Assembly (NCBI GenBank): GCA_016801845.1
Contig: CM028907.1
Span: 20,507,098-20,571,097, forward strand
Length of the DNA: 64,000 bases
Origin: Polydactylus sextarius
Lineage: Eukaryota > Chordata > Actinopteri > Polynemidae
Direction: 5' to 3'
The notes under the pieces are model-generated. The model had not been told where the DNA came from. It searched no databases and saw nothing but the letters and a program-made list of their open reading frames with translations. Positions 12,736 through 24,981 of this stretch are shown here, piece by piece (position 1 is the first letter of the stretch; the number at the start of each line of letters is the position of its first letter). A program made the translations under genes and the position numbers.

Positions 12736-13379
12736 ATATTAAATTTTGAGGTAAGGCACAGACACGCTTGCTACTTACATAACAGAACAAAAATGCTGCA
12801 GGCTTGACTGATGATGAAATAATTCCTATTTTTTCAGTTCACATGGGCACTTACATTAGGTCATGTTTGGAATAAGCAATAGTCAAAATAAGATTTGATC
12901 TGATCTTATTTGCATTGTGTTATTCTGAATAAATTGTAGTATTTCTCAGTATTTTATGAAACATACTAAAAAAGTTGTATACTCTTGCATTTACTGACAT
13001 GTATACCTTTAAGAATAATAATTTGGAAATAAAATTTTGGTTCAGTAAAAATAAAATGTGCAAAAAAGTTTGCAGTAACAGTATGGGTTTGGTTTGGAGC
13101 TCAAATTCAAGGGCCGAGATATGATAGATTGCTATCAATCATGTAGACATCAAAAGTATAATCTATTCTTATTGCTTAATCTATAAGGAACTTGTGTAAA
13201 CACCATTATTGAAACACTGTCTTATTTGAAAGAAGGTGAATATTCAGAATACCACTGTTCATGTAAATTTTGTGCCACTAGTTCAGGCACTGAAGTAAAG
13301 TGAATCAGAAAATCCCTAACCGCCAATACAAAGGACAAAAAAATGCATACTGGGTAACAATTATTAGGGGCAGTTCACT
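12736..13379. other. Non-coding stretch, nothing recognised
   Basis: AT-rich sequence without credible exons or repeats. Confidence 0.5.
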
Positions 13380-14150
13380 CAGAACCTATTGGGTTGCCCA
13401 AGGTTGAACCAGTGCTGAAATGCATGCTAGCTCAGGGCATCACAAAGCATGTAAATGAACCCACTGATTGATGTGCACTCACGGTGCAAGCAGAGAAAAA
13501 TAACAAAGAGGTCAAAGTGTGTGCTGACCACAAACATCTGGATTAAGCTATCAAACATATGCTGCCTATACTGGAAGACAGCCCTTCAAAGTTAGGTGGT
13601 TCTAAAAGTGTTTTCCACATTGCACACATCAAGTAGCTTCTGGCACATTCACCTCGACCCCAGCAGTCACCACTTTTAGGGCAGGTTCTGCTTGAGGTGA
13701 CTACCATTTGTGATTTCATCAGTTCCTACTCAGGAATCAGGAATTGCCCATCGTTGTCATGATGGGCAATATCCTTGTGTTTCGGTAAAGTGACAAGTAA
13801 CATAACTAACAGCTGAATGCACTCTGGGTCAACAAAGCAAAGTGTCATTTTGCCAAGTCAGAGATCAGCTACTTCAGGCACATAATCAGTGCTGGGTATA
13901 AAACCAAATAATAGTAAGGTGAGAACCATCACCAAGATACTGAACCAAACTAATGTGAGAGATAGGGCGCATGTTCATCCAGGCGGTTGCTTAGTAAAGT
14001 TCCTTAATGCTACATCCTACCACAGGAATATGAGCGATACCGCAACAAATAGAGTCATACTGGCTTAAACACTGCCTAGGTCAACAAGGTCCATGACAGG
14101 CATTGGGCAACCAGGGCAACTTGATGATAAGCAGCTACTGAAGCTGAAGC
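13380..14150 (+). mobile_element. Ty3/gypsy-type reverse transcriptase relic
   Basis: Plus-strand conceptual translation around 13405-13650 follows the N-terminal RT of gypsy elements: VEPVLKCMLAQGITKHVNEP, then a damaged TDWC position, then VKVCADHKHLD, then LPILEDSPSKLGGSK. Weaker matches to the SFWHIHLDP, FCLR-LPF and ISSVP stretches follow up to about 13740, and further decayed frames to about 14100. Stops and frame changes occur throughout. No LTRs, gag or integrase were seen. Assignment rests on motif order known for gypsy pol. Confidence 0.65.
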
Positions 14151-14989
14151 TACTACTGAAGCTACTGAAACAAGACACACATGGACAAGAGATGAGAATC
14201 TAGAACTGTTGAAGTGCTACTACAAAGGCCCTATCCCATTTTGTCCACTTCCATTTGACTTTGGCACTAGCACTAGGTTTTGTGCATTTTTGTGAAAGGG
14301 TAGGGTGTCCCATTTCATTTAAGAGCAAGGTGAATTGCTTTTCAACCCTTAAACCACCCCTACAATCAAAGGGAGAACAGATGCAGACTATGAACAAAGT
14401 GTGAGATGAAACTGCCAGTGCTTACTCACAAAATGGTTGGATTGAAATAAATGTAGTGCCTTGAAATAAATGTTTTATGATTTGGTGCTATCTCAGTAAA
14501 ATTGAATTTAACTGAAATTACCCAGGAACCATGGGAACCCAACGAGCCCAGAAAAAAATGATTACCAGCTCAGCAAAAGAATAGCACAAATGTAAATATA
14601 TTTTTCACAAAATAAGCTTGCAAACTCTTTCAAATCTGTTGGGATATCTTAGTGTGATGCACATGCTAAGGAATTCCGTACTGTTGAGTTAAAACATGAG
14701 TGCTACAAAAGTTGTTTCATAATGCACATGTGAATATCTGCTGAGACAGCTTCAGGAGGCTACCAAATGCTTTTACTTGTGATGGTTTTCGACTGTGTTC
14801 TGGACTGTAATTCTACGTTTGGCCATGTGGAGTCCCTGTAGAATCGTTTGTCAAATGTTAAGTTCATCTGGTCACCTGTGACATGATTAGTGAATCACTA
14901 TGTTCACCTGAGTCTTTCACTCCAGAGTTCACCACAAAAGATACACAGGACTTCTATTTCATCTGACTTTTCCAGCAGACTCTTTCACT
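14151..14989. other. Non-coding stretch with a degenerate LINE-like tail
   Basis: Around 14470-14516 the string GATTTGGTGCTATCTCAGT followed by AAAATTGAATTTAACTGAA resembles the LINE-type tail at 52395-52430, but is more decayed. The rest shows nothing recognisable. Confidence 0.4.
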
Positions 14990-15330
14990 TAGGAAAAGGA
15001 GGAATTTGTGCAGCATGCATGTTGCCACCACAAGTGTGTCCCCAAATCTGAGCCTGCATACACCCCACCATCAGACGTTCAAAGTCTTCAACCTGAAAGG
15101 AACCAGAAATCAGTAGTCTGCAACCTGAGTCTGACTGCCAAAAGCACGATGGAGGAAGTCTTTTTATAGTTGAAGTACTGACTAATGGGCAGGGGTGGTA
15201 CTTGAATCCCAATGTGTTTCCCATCAAGTGTCCCCAGGCAATTTGGGAAGTTCCACTTTTCCCAGAAGTGTTGTGCTACCTACTACCATGTGTCTGCAGT
15301 TGGCCGTGTTAAAACCTTCTACATCATTAC
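14990..15330 (-). mobile_element. PIF-Harbinger transposase (HARBI1-like) relic
   Basis: On the minus strand, from about 15270 down, the frame reads FWEKWNFPNCLGTLDGKHIG, followed by a region like the family's YNYKxxxSIVL(M/L)A block (FNYKKTSSIVLLAV). In PIF-Harbinger proteins the aspartate of the (I/L)DGKHI motif is the first catalytic residue, and it is retained. Two stops precede FWEKW (TRPTADTW, stop, stop, VAQH) and the frame breaks after about 15120. It is a decayed fragment, without the later catalytic residues. Confidence 0.7.
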
Positions 15331-15539
15331 CTTTTTGATGCCAGAACACATCATGTAAACACAGTTAGTCGTGTTGTGTGGCCGAGGCGGTAGTTGAAAG
15401 CTAGGCTGGTCAGTGAGACCTCAGAACACAAATAGAAGCCTAGAATCCTGTTAAGTGAATAAACAAAAAAGATAAATTAAATGTGATTTATTTTTATTTA
15501 ATCTGTCTTTTTTCAGTTGATCTTTGCAAGAGAAAATGG

Positions 15540-15672
15540 TGGTCACTGGGGACAACTTTGTGAAGAACCAGAAAATGATGTTTGCCAGCAGTTTAGTAGG
15601 GGGCTCCCAAAAGGAATGGAAATACTCTGAGATCATGTCCTTTCTTGTGCCCCATCTACACCCAAGAAGGTC
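15540..15672 (+). mobile_element. MADF/Myb-like domain fragment, partner ORF of the Harbinger element
   Basis: The plus-strand frame from about 15549 reads GDNFVKNQKMMFASSLVGGS, then QKEWKYSEIMSFLVPHL and HPRR. The EWKYxxxMSFLxPHLxPR pattern is that of the C-terminal half of MADF domains, which occur in the DNA-binding accessory protein of PIF-Harbinger elements. It lies 200-250 bp from the transposase relic, on the opposite strand, which fits the two-ORF layout of the family. The upstream part of the domain is not intact. Confidence 0.5.
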
Positions 15673-17831
15673 TGTATGAAATTATTTAACATCATTGATG
15701 ACAATATCATCTTTAAATTCAGTGTGCATATTTCAAACGAAGTGATAGATAATTATTCTGTCTCTTGACACAAATGTCTTGGGATGACTAATATTCGTTT
15801 ACAGTTGCAGCTTGTGAACATACATATTAGTGGAGCAGACCCGGGCTCCAATGTCTTAATCGATAGCCATGCCCTTTGTGCGTTCTTAAAATATTATCAT
15901 TATTATTATTATTATTTTTATGATTGTTAATGATAATGATAATAATGAATATGTATTTATTTGTGATTAATATTGTCTATATATTCTTCAATTTCCCTCA
16001 TTCACATGTGTATGTGTGTGTATATCTATCTATCTATCTATATAGCTGCTTGATTGCCAATTTCTCTTCTAGTTTTAATCTTTCAAATGGGTTTTTTTTT
16101 AAAAGAAACTCCACACTGTTTGATACAGCAGGTTCAAAGCTGCACGCCACCACTGTGGTTGTTATGGTCACGTTAGGTCTAATGTGAGTAGTGGACCAAT
16201 CAGTGAGCTAGTGTCTGCAAAATGTGGACATGGGGCAGACTCATTCCTGCCCATATGTGACTCTATCAATGCTGCCTGCAGTTCTGATCATTGCCGACAG
16301 GGGTGATATAATAAATCTACAGACAAACGTGGTCACTGCCCCACGACTGCGACCACGACTAATTAGACATTAAACTTAGAATCAATCACCAGAAACATTC
16401 TAAATTCCATATCAAAGAGTCAAAATAGTTGACAAAAACACACAACAAAAATAATACATTACAAGATAAGTCATTAAGTAATGAACATTATTTGTTAGGA
16501 GGAAGTATTTTGGGAGGCGGATGAGCATAATTTCTTTGGAGAGGTGCTGGCCCCACCTGTCCATATGAACCAGCCGCGCCTGTTCATTTAACCATGTGTG
16601 TTTGTTTTGTAGTTTGAAAAGTGTTTCTTTGGCAGTCAAGGAAAGAACATCCTCACCACTGTTAACGTGTGAATCTGATGAACAGGGTCCATCTAGGGCA
16701 TCAGTGCTGGCCTCAGATGACGATCCACAGTGGGGGGAGAGTGTCCCCTACACAGACCTTTAATAAGTAATGTTGTATTTATTTGTAAATAGTTGTTCTG
16801 CAAGGGTTTTATATCTATATTTGTTTTTAAATATTTTTTTATGTTTTGTTTGTCCTATTTGTCCTGTTTTAACTTTGTTAAAACAGTGTAGTGACAAGAC
16901 AGTCTATGGTAAATCCCGGTGTGGATCCAGACCAGTCTATGACTTTTTAGTACTTGTCGACTGTGATGTGTCAGGTCCTACCAAACTTGTCAGAATATGT
17001 GAATGGTTTCAGTCAGAAACGTTATATGGCTGTGTAATTAACAAAACAGAATATTGACAAATCTCAGGCTAGGCTGAAGCATTGGTATGACCAGTGCTCT
17101 ATGATCCAGCAGATGAGTGAGGAGGATCAAATACTAGCTTTGTTGCTAGGGGTGGGCCTTACACTGTGTTGTACTGTGGGTCAGTCAACATCTACAGAGA
17201 GGGAGGATACAGGACTGACTGGTTGAAGAAGTTAGATGAGTTGCTAGTTTACTAGCTGATTTGAAGCTATGTGGGTATGGAGATGCTCTGGAAGCATTTC
17301 CAAGGGCTGGGGTGCTGCTTGGGCCTGAGTCAATGTGCACAGCTCGTCCATTTAATTCCCCAGAGAGCTTGAATGCCCTCATCCACATGAGAGAGAGCAC
17401 TAACAGCTGATCGTGAGTGTAAAAACATGTTACATCATACAGAATCAGCCGGTGAAAAGCGATGAAAAATAAAAGAAACTAGACAAAAAAGTAAAAGGAA
17501 TCTTTAGACAGCATGGCAAGTGGTAATCCAGTAGTGTCTGGGAGAAAAACACACTCACATATACACATATAAATTACACACTAAAAGACAAAACACATAA
17601 AAAAAAATAACAGAAGAATAGTAGGGTTACTAATTTCATTTTTTACAATTTTTTTTTAGCAGAAATTTCAGTCAGTATTTCAGTCAGTGTCTACACTGAT
17701 GTGACCTCAGTACTAACAGGACACCATGTGACTAATCAGACAGACATTAAGGACTTGCCAGACATCCATACATCCGTACATAACTACACATATATTTTTA
17801 CCAATATTTATTATGCTTATATTTATATATA
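15673..17831. other. Non-coding stretch with ATT, TATC and decayed unassigned frames
   Basis: Holds an (ATT)n patch at 15895-15916 and a short (TATC)n at 16022-16042. A GC-richer section at 16150-17400 contains several short open frames (for example 16770-17057) that might be old transposon debris, but none matches a family I can name. Confidence 0.4.

Positions 17832-17862
<31 letters not shown>
17832..17862. repeat. (GT)n microsatellite
   Basis: About 15 GT units, preceded by an AT-rich ATATATATGTGC lead-in. Confidence 0.9.
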
Positions 17863-18300
17863 ATTTCGGTCGGTTCATAATCACCATAGTACTTGTTCTC
17901 ATAATGCGGTGGCAGTAAGGGCCTCTTCAGCACAGCACAGGCCTGGAAAATCTATATGTGTATGTGTGTATGTGTTATTTTAAATTAGCAATTAACAACA
18001 TTTTGTTCATTATCAAGGATCTTTAATTAGTTTAAGAAAATTTTGTATAAACTCTGCACATAGATATACTATAAATCTACCTGTATGTTCATTTTAGCCC
18101 CATTTATGTGCTGCTACTTGTATAAATGAGACCCCTGAAGTTCCACATGTACTCAGTAAATGTGTGCATGATGAGTCCTTGCTGTTATGTGACAGTAATG
18201 CGACAGTGTGGGAAGATTTCCGCAGTAGGTATCACCGCTCCTGAGCCACTGGAAACTCAGTTTGGTAAAAAAAACTTGCCAGATATGAATATGTTTATTT
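17863..18300. other. Non-coding stretch, nothing recognised
   Basis: AT-rich; no credible coding or repeat signal. Confidence 0.5.
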
Positions 18301-18349
18301 ATATATATTAAAGTCTTATGTCACCTTTTTTCTTGTCTCTGTGTTATTT

Positions 18350-18432
18350 GTGCTGCTGTTACAATACAATAATACAATACAATAATTTCTCTGGTGGGAT
18401 AAATAAAATATATCTATCTATCTACCCATCCG
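18350..18432 (+). repeat. LINE-type 3' tail ending in (TATC)n
   Basis: CAATACAATAATTTCTCTGG, then TGGGATAAATAAAATATATC and (TATC)n. Tails of the form TTTCCC-TGGGAT-AATAAA plus tetranucleotide are characteristic of several fish LINE families. A similar remnant (GTGCAATTTCCTCAATGAGC) lies at about 20829. Confidence 0.5.
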
Positions 18433-19589
18433 TCCATCTACTTTTTCAGTTCTTTTATTACCTCACTCATTTCAGAGAACATTTTTAAATCTTAATTTTT
18501 ATCTCTTCGACTTCTCTCGTTAGATTATCTACAGCGGTATTGATGTTTCGTTGTGGTTGTAGCATCAGGTCTGTGCGCACACTGCCACCTTCACAGTGCT
18601 GTAGTCACAGTACAGGTGCCTGTTCACATTCACTGTTGCTCCCCCTCACCTCCAACAGCCACTGCCACTATCAAGATTGAATGTAAATAGTAAAATATAA
18701 ATAATAATCAACCCCTCTTGTGTTTAATTTGAAGTATTTAAATAGTATTTAAATGTGAATTGTAGCAGTGGTCATAGCTGAGGCTGGCCTCCAGCAATCA
18801 TTTCTTTTGGTCTACTCTTATATCAGCTTATCAGGATGTTTACTGTCGCCACCACATGTTGCTATCATGAGATTCATCTTTTGTAAATGTAGTCACCCTT
18901 ATAATCATAATATCTACACACGACTTATTCTTATTATATTGATTAATGAACTTATATTTATATTTTCAATTCATATAAATAAAACAATAACATTTTGTTA
19001 TTAAGAAACCTATATTGTGTAAAATTAAAGACAGATAAATTAATGAATTAAAGTGATTTTCCTCTTTTCCCATAAAAGAAGGGTAACCGTAAGAAGTTTG
19101 CACGAAAAATGTCCACATTTAGTGAATGCAAAATTAACATTTATTAAACAAAACAATTTCAAATGGGCAACTTTGCAGTTAAAACTTAGAAATTAGAAAA
19201 CAAGGTCAGAAAGTTGGTGCCAGAAAAAGCCATTTATAATTTTGACCAAAATTAAGTTGGCGTGAGCGTCACAACATTTTTTTTCCCGTTAGGTTTAATT
19301 CACATCATTATGACTATAACTGTCAATAATGCCTCGAGGAAATATATCCATCACAGTTCACTCACACAATCACACAGCCCAAACAGGTGGCCACCTATGA
19401 CTTTTTTCTCTGCCCCTGAGGATTTCTGCCAATCATATGAGCACCACACCAAAAGACAATATAAAACTTGTTATTTTGTTTTTATTTATTTTCACTTTTA
19501 CAAAAAAATAACTGTCCAGCGCCCCTATGTATGTGTCAGTCGGATCAAGAAATGTCAAACCTGGCAGCCTCACATTTAGACAACATTAA
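18433..19589. other. Non-coding stretch, nothing recognised
   Basis: AT-rich with isolated short open frames at 18768-19004 and 19262-19579; none recognised. Confidence 0.5.
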
Positions 19590-19624
<35 letters not shown>

Positions 19625-19760
19625 TAAATACACACACACATTACCACTCACTCATGGATACCTGTGGTCTTTGGCCAAGGATAGTCTGACAGCTCCTTGG
19701 GAATTGACTTTAGAGATCCTGTGTGTGTGAGTGTGTGTGTGCGTGTGCGGCGTGTGTGGA
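19590..19760. repeat. (AC)n and (GT)n tracts around a short unique spacer
   Basis: (AC)16 at 19590-19622, a degenerate CA stretch to about 19640, then unique sequence and a (GT)n-rich tract at 19720-19758. The opposed CA and GT tracts could pair in single-stranded form. Confidence 0.85.
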
Positions 19761-22032
19761 CCATTAGGGACCCATGGGAGGAATGTCAGTCAGTGACAAG
19801 GGACCGGTCCATTCCCCAAAGGGGACAGCAGGGAAGGGGTAATAATGGTAGTGATAGGTGAGCTCCACTTTGTCTTTTTTCACAATATGTGTGCATGCGC
19901 GTTGAGTGTATATGTGTGTGTCTGTGTGAATGTGCCTGCTTGCCTAAGGGCCTTGACTTGCCCTTGTGGAAATATTAGGAATGCACTATAATGGTGATGA
20001 TGATAGTAATGATAATAATAATAATGTTGTCTTCAATGATACTGATGATAAGGAACATGAAACAGCAGCAGGACGTGTAGAGAGTCAGTAGTGGTGTTTG
20101 TATTGATGAATTATTGATGAATTATTAGACAGACAAAGGCAAATACACCAAGCTGTCTAATGGAGGAAGTTATCCACTGATGTGTGAGGAGAACTTCATG
20201 TTTCTCTTGTAGATTTTTTTTTAAACTCTATTAAAATTTCACTGACATTTGTACCTACACCAATAAAATACAGACTTGGTATTTACTAACATATTTTCTG
20301 AAGCTTTCAATTACATCTTCATCTTGACTGAAATGTGTTTAGTTAAAGATTGAGAATTTCTGGCAACACTGCAGAATTACAGCACACTTGAGTTACCCAG
20401 TTACCAGGACAAATGATTGTGTAATATAGTATTTTCTCTTATTTCTACTGTTCTGTATACTATTCTGCATTTATTTTATTTTAATTCATTTTTTTTAAGC
20501 GACATCAGAACATTGTGACGGTCCAATGTGGGCCAGAAACAATAAAATAACAATAATAATAAATAATGTTACAGTCAGTCTAAGAATCTGGTCCAGTCAA
20601 AATACTAACAAGAACTATGATAATAGAAATAATAATAAAATTATGAAAACAGTAATAACAACACATTTCATTGACATATTGGCTCACATGGTCCTGCTGA
20701 CACATGCTCAAAACACATATGGTGTTTGTTTCAACAAAAAAACTAAGCAGTCAACTTGTTTTTCCTCACAAATATGTTGCCTACAAATATGGACATGTGT
20801 GTATGTTGTAAGTGGAAAATTGCAATAGTGCAATTTCCTCAATGAGCACCAAATAAATGTGTTTGAATTTAAATTTTGACTGTGTGCATGTTTTACATAA
20901 ATGATGTCTATTGTAATTCAATTTGACATAGCAAAAAAAAAAAAAAAATAAAAAATAATCAGTTAGAATAAAGATATCCACAATACAATACAATATCAAC
21001 AGCAACTAAAACCATGACTTGTTTATGGTTGATCAGGCAATTAAACACCCAGTGAAGGATGTGTAGCTGGAATTCTTCTCATTAGAATTTCTCATGCTCT
21101 TTACCTTTACATTAATCTCAAAACAATTTAATGTCTTACATCTGAATATGCACTCTGGTTACTTTAATATATAAGAGTCACAGCAGCAGTCTAACTGTAG
21201 TGACATTTCTCATTATTTTCCTCACTCGGTCTCAGTCTCAGTTCACTGATCCAGATTAGTATGAAGACCACTATAGTAAATATGAAGTTGAGCTTGTTTT
21301 ACTTCCTGACATCACTGTCATAATTTAAATATTTTATCTACATGGAAACAAAATCAATTAAATTAACTCACATACATTCATAGTAACAATCATTGTCGCT
21401 ATATTTCTAAAGTCCTTTCATTACAGCTTTATACATGAATAAATTAATGTACAGAAAATCAACACTTCTTTCATTTTCACTGTGCATAGCAGGGTCCACA
21501 GTGTGCCTGACAATCAATCAATTAAAGGTTCAACAGCAAAATAAGTTTCAGTCCACAAATACATGTGTCACAGTGTGTGCACAGCATCTCTGTGGCCCTA
21601 ATAGCCTCACTGAACCACAGGCTGACAACACCATCTTGAGGCCTCACTGCAAGTCAAGACAAAGTCAACTAACAGACAAAACCAAAACCAACATCTGGCT
21701 TCAAGAACGGGCTCCTTAACATTGCTGACCACTGAATCTCACAGCCTTCCCAGCATTGGATTTGGACTGAAAACCTTCTCACCAACCTCCTTCTGTAAGT
21801 TGCAGGCTAACTGCATCTGCTTAAGGCTGGTTAGAGAGTGAATACTGTCAGGGGACTGTAACAATACCACGTCTGTGTGCTTGTCTGTCTATCTGTCTTC
21901 ATGTCTGTGTATGCGCGTGCGCGTATGTATGTGGTCCCAAACCAGTGATTGATCATTAATATTTTATTTTCTCTGGCTTGGTGGAACCCCTTAGGAGAAA
22001 AACACATTGTTATTATTCACACCCATTCACTT
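19761..22032. other. Non-coding stretch, nothing recognised beyond simple tracts
   Basis: Contains GAT/AAT-rich simple patches (19995-20050, 20540-20650), a poly(A) run at 20932-20948 and a LINE-like tail remnant at about 20829. The frame at 21435-21719 is not recognised. Confidence 0.45.
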
Positions 22033-22129
22033 CACACACACACACACACACACATGCACTAACACATGAACACACTTACCCTCAACCACACAACTCCACA
22101 TGAATACGTGAACTGTGAAATTCACAGAG

Positions 22130-22195
<66 letters not shown>

Positions 22196-22316
22196 GTCCA
22201 ATTTGTCTTTTCGATGGTTGAGTTGTTTTGGACAAGGAGTCTCAAGGGACACACATGTATCCATGCATGTGCTTTGTTTTGTTCAACGTATTTGTGTGTG
22301 TGTGTGTGTGTGTGTA
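22033..22316. repeat. Cluster of (CA)n and (GT)n microsatellites
   Basis: (CA)n at 22034-22053, about 30 AC units at 22131-22190, and (GT)n at 22293-22315. The two open frames through this block owe their length to the dinucleotide repeats. Confidence 0.95.
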
Positions 22317-23464
22317 TGAGCGTCACTGATTATCACAAAACAAGACAATAAATGGAGAGAAGAGTAAAGATCACAACCTTTATCTGAACGGCATGTTACA
22401 TCACGTAACAAATTAAAATACTCCTCAGTGAATTTGTTTCATGTTTGTGTATCTCACAACAGAAAAAAGAAGAAAAAACGCTATAATAAAACACACACCT
22501 ACACTCCAAGTCCAGCACTATCAATTATTGAATTTTTTTTTAGATATTCTTGTTTGTGCAGTTTCTTTTCATATATGAAAAAAGTGGGGAAAAATAAATC
22601 TCTTGACTTTCATAAATATCCTTGCCACACTTCCCTGGTAGAGTTTGGCTGTAGTTACTGTAGCCTACAGGGAATAAAGAGCATCCTCGGAGAAAAGCAG
22701 CATACTAATGCTAATCCTGGTTTATAGTACCAGGTGTCCCAATTTCACTCATTTCCTTCTCTCTCTCTCTCTTTTGTTTTTTTATTATTTTAACTTGCTG
22801 TAGAATATATATGTATTATATTCCTATACTATATTATAACCTACTTATTCTTATTTATTATAAAAAAAATTAGGAAATAAGTGTGTCTGTCACGCTCCAG
22901 CGGGACAGACACTAAGTGGCCACAAAACATACTTCAAAATACTTAATAATCAGCCTGAGGGAAAAATGTCTTCTAGAATAAAGACTGATGTATCTTGTGT
23001 TTTTCTGTCAGGGTCAAGAGGAACAGAAGACCATATGTTTTTCTTTTGAGGCCTGTGCTATATGAGAGTGTGCAAACTCCCTGTATATTTTTAAGACGTA
23101 AATTAAAAATTAAGTATTTAATATTTAGAATTGAATATAGAATTTTTTTATTTATTTTTATTTATTTATTTTACCATGAAGGTCCCATTGAGATATAATA
23201 TGTCTTCTTCCATGGAGTCCTGGTGAAGATGACAACAAATTAGATAAAATTACATTTAAAAATATGTTTCATATGTTTCAGACAACTGATATTAACACAG
23301 ACTAAAGACACAAATACTCCAGGTCACAGTACAGAGGCAGAAACATTGAGATAAGAATATCCAAAATGGCCCTAGAAAGAAATTATACATATAATGTACT
23401 AACTAAATAAAAGACATTTATATGAACCAATGACACTGTTCTAAAAGGACTGAGCTATCTATCT
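22317..23464. other. Non-coding stretch, nothing recognised
   Basis: AT-rich with T- and A-rich patches at 22770-22870 and 23135-23175; no gene or repeat assigned. Confidence 0.5.
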
Positions 23465-23900
23465 ATCACAACCAAACTATGGACCCGAACCCAAAAGCAC
23501 AACTCCACAGACCAAAGTTACAAAATAAAGGTTTATTAAACAAACAAAGTAAAAATCACTTTACAGAGAAAAAAATACACTAATCTCAGAACTCAAAACA
23601 TCACAAAACTAAGGCTAGACTAAGAGAAGAAAAGCTTAACAGAAAATCACTCCAAGGAGACTAAACTATGAAAAGAAAACAAACAGAAAATTACTCTGGA
23701 ACAAGGAATTGGAACAGCAAGACTTGACAAGGGACAAAGCGCCAAAGCTGGTTCTCTGACAAAAGATAAGACGAACTGGCACGGGACAGAGGGAGACGCA
23801 AACTGCTTGAGCACATGAGGGTAATGTGGGCAAACAATCAGGAATCAGGGATGACAGACAGGTGGCACATGATGAAGGGCAAGTGACCTGGAACAACAGG
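23465..23900 (+). repeat. Interspersed repeat, copy B (paired with 7785-7965)
   Basis: The 3' part (23740-23900) is clearly homologous to 7790-7960. The 5' part begins with ACTATGGACCCGAACCCAAA at 23475 and includes AAAGGTTTATTAAACAAACA, a composition often seen in fish interspersed repeats. Copy A lacks this 5' part. Class undetermined. Confidence 0.7.
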
Positions 23901-23940
23901 AGAGTTATTTTTCAAAATAAAAATAAAAGAAAAAAATAAA

Positions 23941-24051
<111 letters not shown>

Positions 24052-24639
24052 GGATTTGTCATCTATGGTCTGCGTTAGGCAGTTCATGAAAAATATTTTA
24101 CTGTCATTCTGTCCCTACCTGCTGTAACTCAGCGTACCTGCACATATCATGCATAAGTTATCAATAAGAGACACTTGGGGAAAATATCTTTCCAAAATGT
24201 CAGTCTGTCCATTAAGAAGCAATGCACCAGATGCACCAGAATCTTACACATTTCCACTTTTACTCTAAGAGATAATAAATCAGAGAAGAAATTTATTCGT
24301 GACGTTTCTTTTTTGTAGATTTACCAATTTTATCTCTATCTAAATATTACCCACCTGCTTTTACTTTTGCATGTTTATGTATCATATTACATTAAGAGAT
24401 TAAAAGTGTGCTTCATCATTTAAATGTGTAATAATTTAGGTAAACAAGTTAAAATTATAAGTTAAAATGGATGTCATGATTCAAATAATATGTGACAATA
24501 ATTTGTAAAGATGCTTTTTTAATTTAGAGGTTGTTTAAAAGTTACACCAAGTCATGTTTACTGTGGTTATGTTGTATTTTCTTTGTCGAGAAAAAGAAAG
24601 GACATTATATAGACAAAAAAGAAAAGAAGAGCTGTGTTC
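24052..24639. other. Non-coding stretch, nothing recognised
   Basis: AT-rich; nothing assigned. Confidence 0.5.
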
Positions 24640-24981
24640 GATGTAGATGAATCTGAGGCCACTGGACTGTTGTAATTTCCTGAAGACAATTTCACCTTTT
24701 ATCCATGAGGCTTCTTCAGTTCTGATGGAGAGCAGTCACTGAGTTCACAGAATTTATCCTCTGTGGATGAACAAGAGAGAGATCTAGTGTTCACAGGTGT
24801 GTTAACAACAGTTGTTCCTATGGTGGTTGTTAGTGTCACTGTAAGTAACTGAGATGCTTCTATTTCTTGTAACAACAGTCGTTATAAAGTCAGCTGAGCC
24901 ACACCTGTTGTTCCCACCAGAGGTACAAACATCTTCAAGAAATTACAACCGTCCAGTTGCCTTAGATTCAGCTATATTGGA
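24640..24981. repeat. Fold-back repeat with about 50-bp inverted arms
   Basis: The left arm (about 24640-24690) reverse-complemented reads GAAATTACAACAGTCCAGTG at its core. The right arm (24931-24981) has GAAATTACAACCGTCCAGTT. Over about 51 bases, some 40 positions agree. The 240-bp interior contains a shorter motif of the same fish repeat (TTTCACCTTTTATCCATGAG, GCTTCTTCAGTTCTG). No transposase is present. A fragment sharing ATGACCTGGATGAATGAGA occurs at 58725. Confidence 0.65.

Noticed and set aside
22027..22326. Open frames rich in Val-Cys or Thr-His
   Set aside because: Produced by CA/GT dinucleotide repeats, as are those at 27673-27867, 27885-28094, 40729-41113 and 59764-59970.
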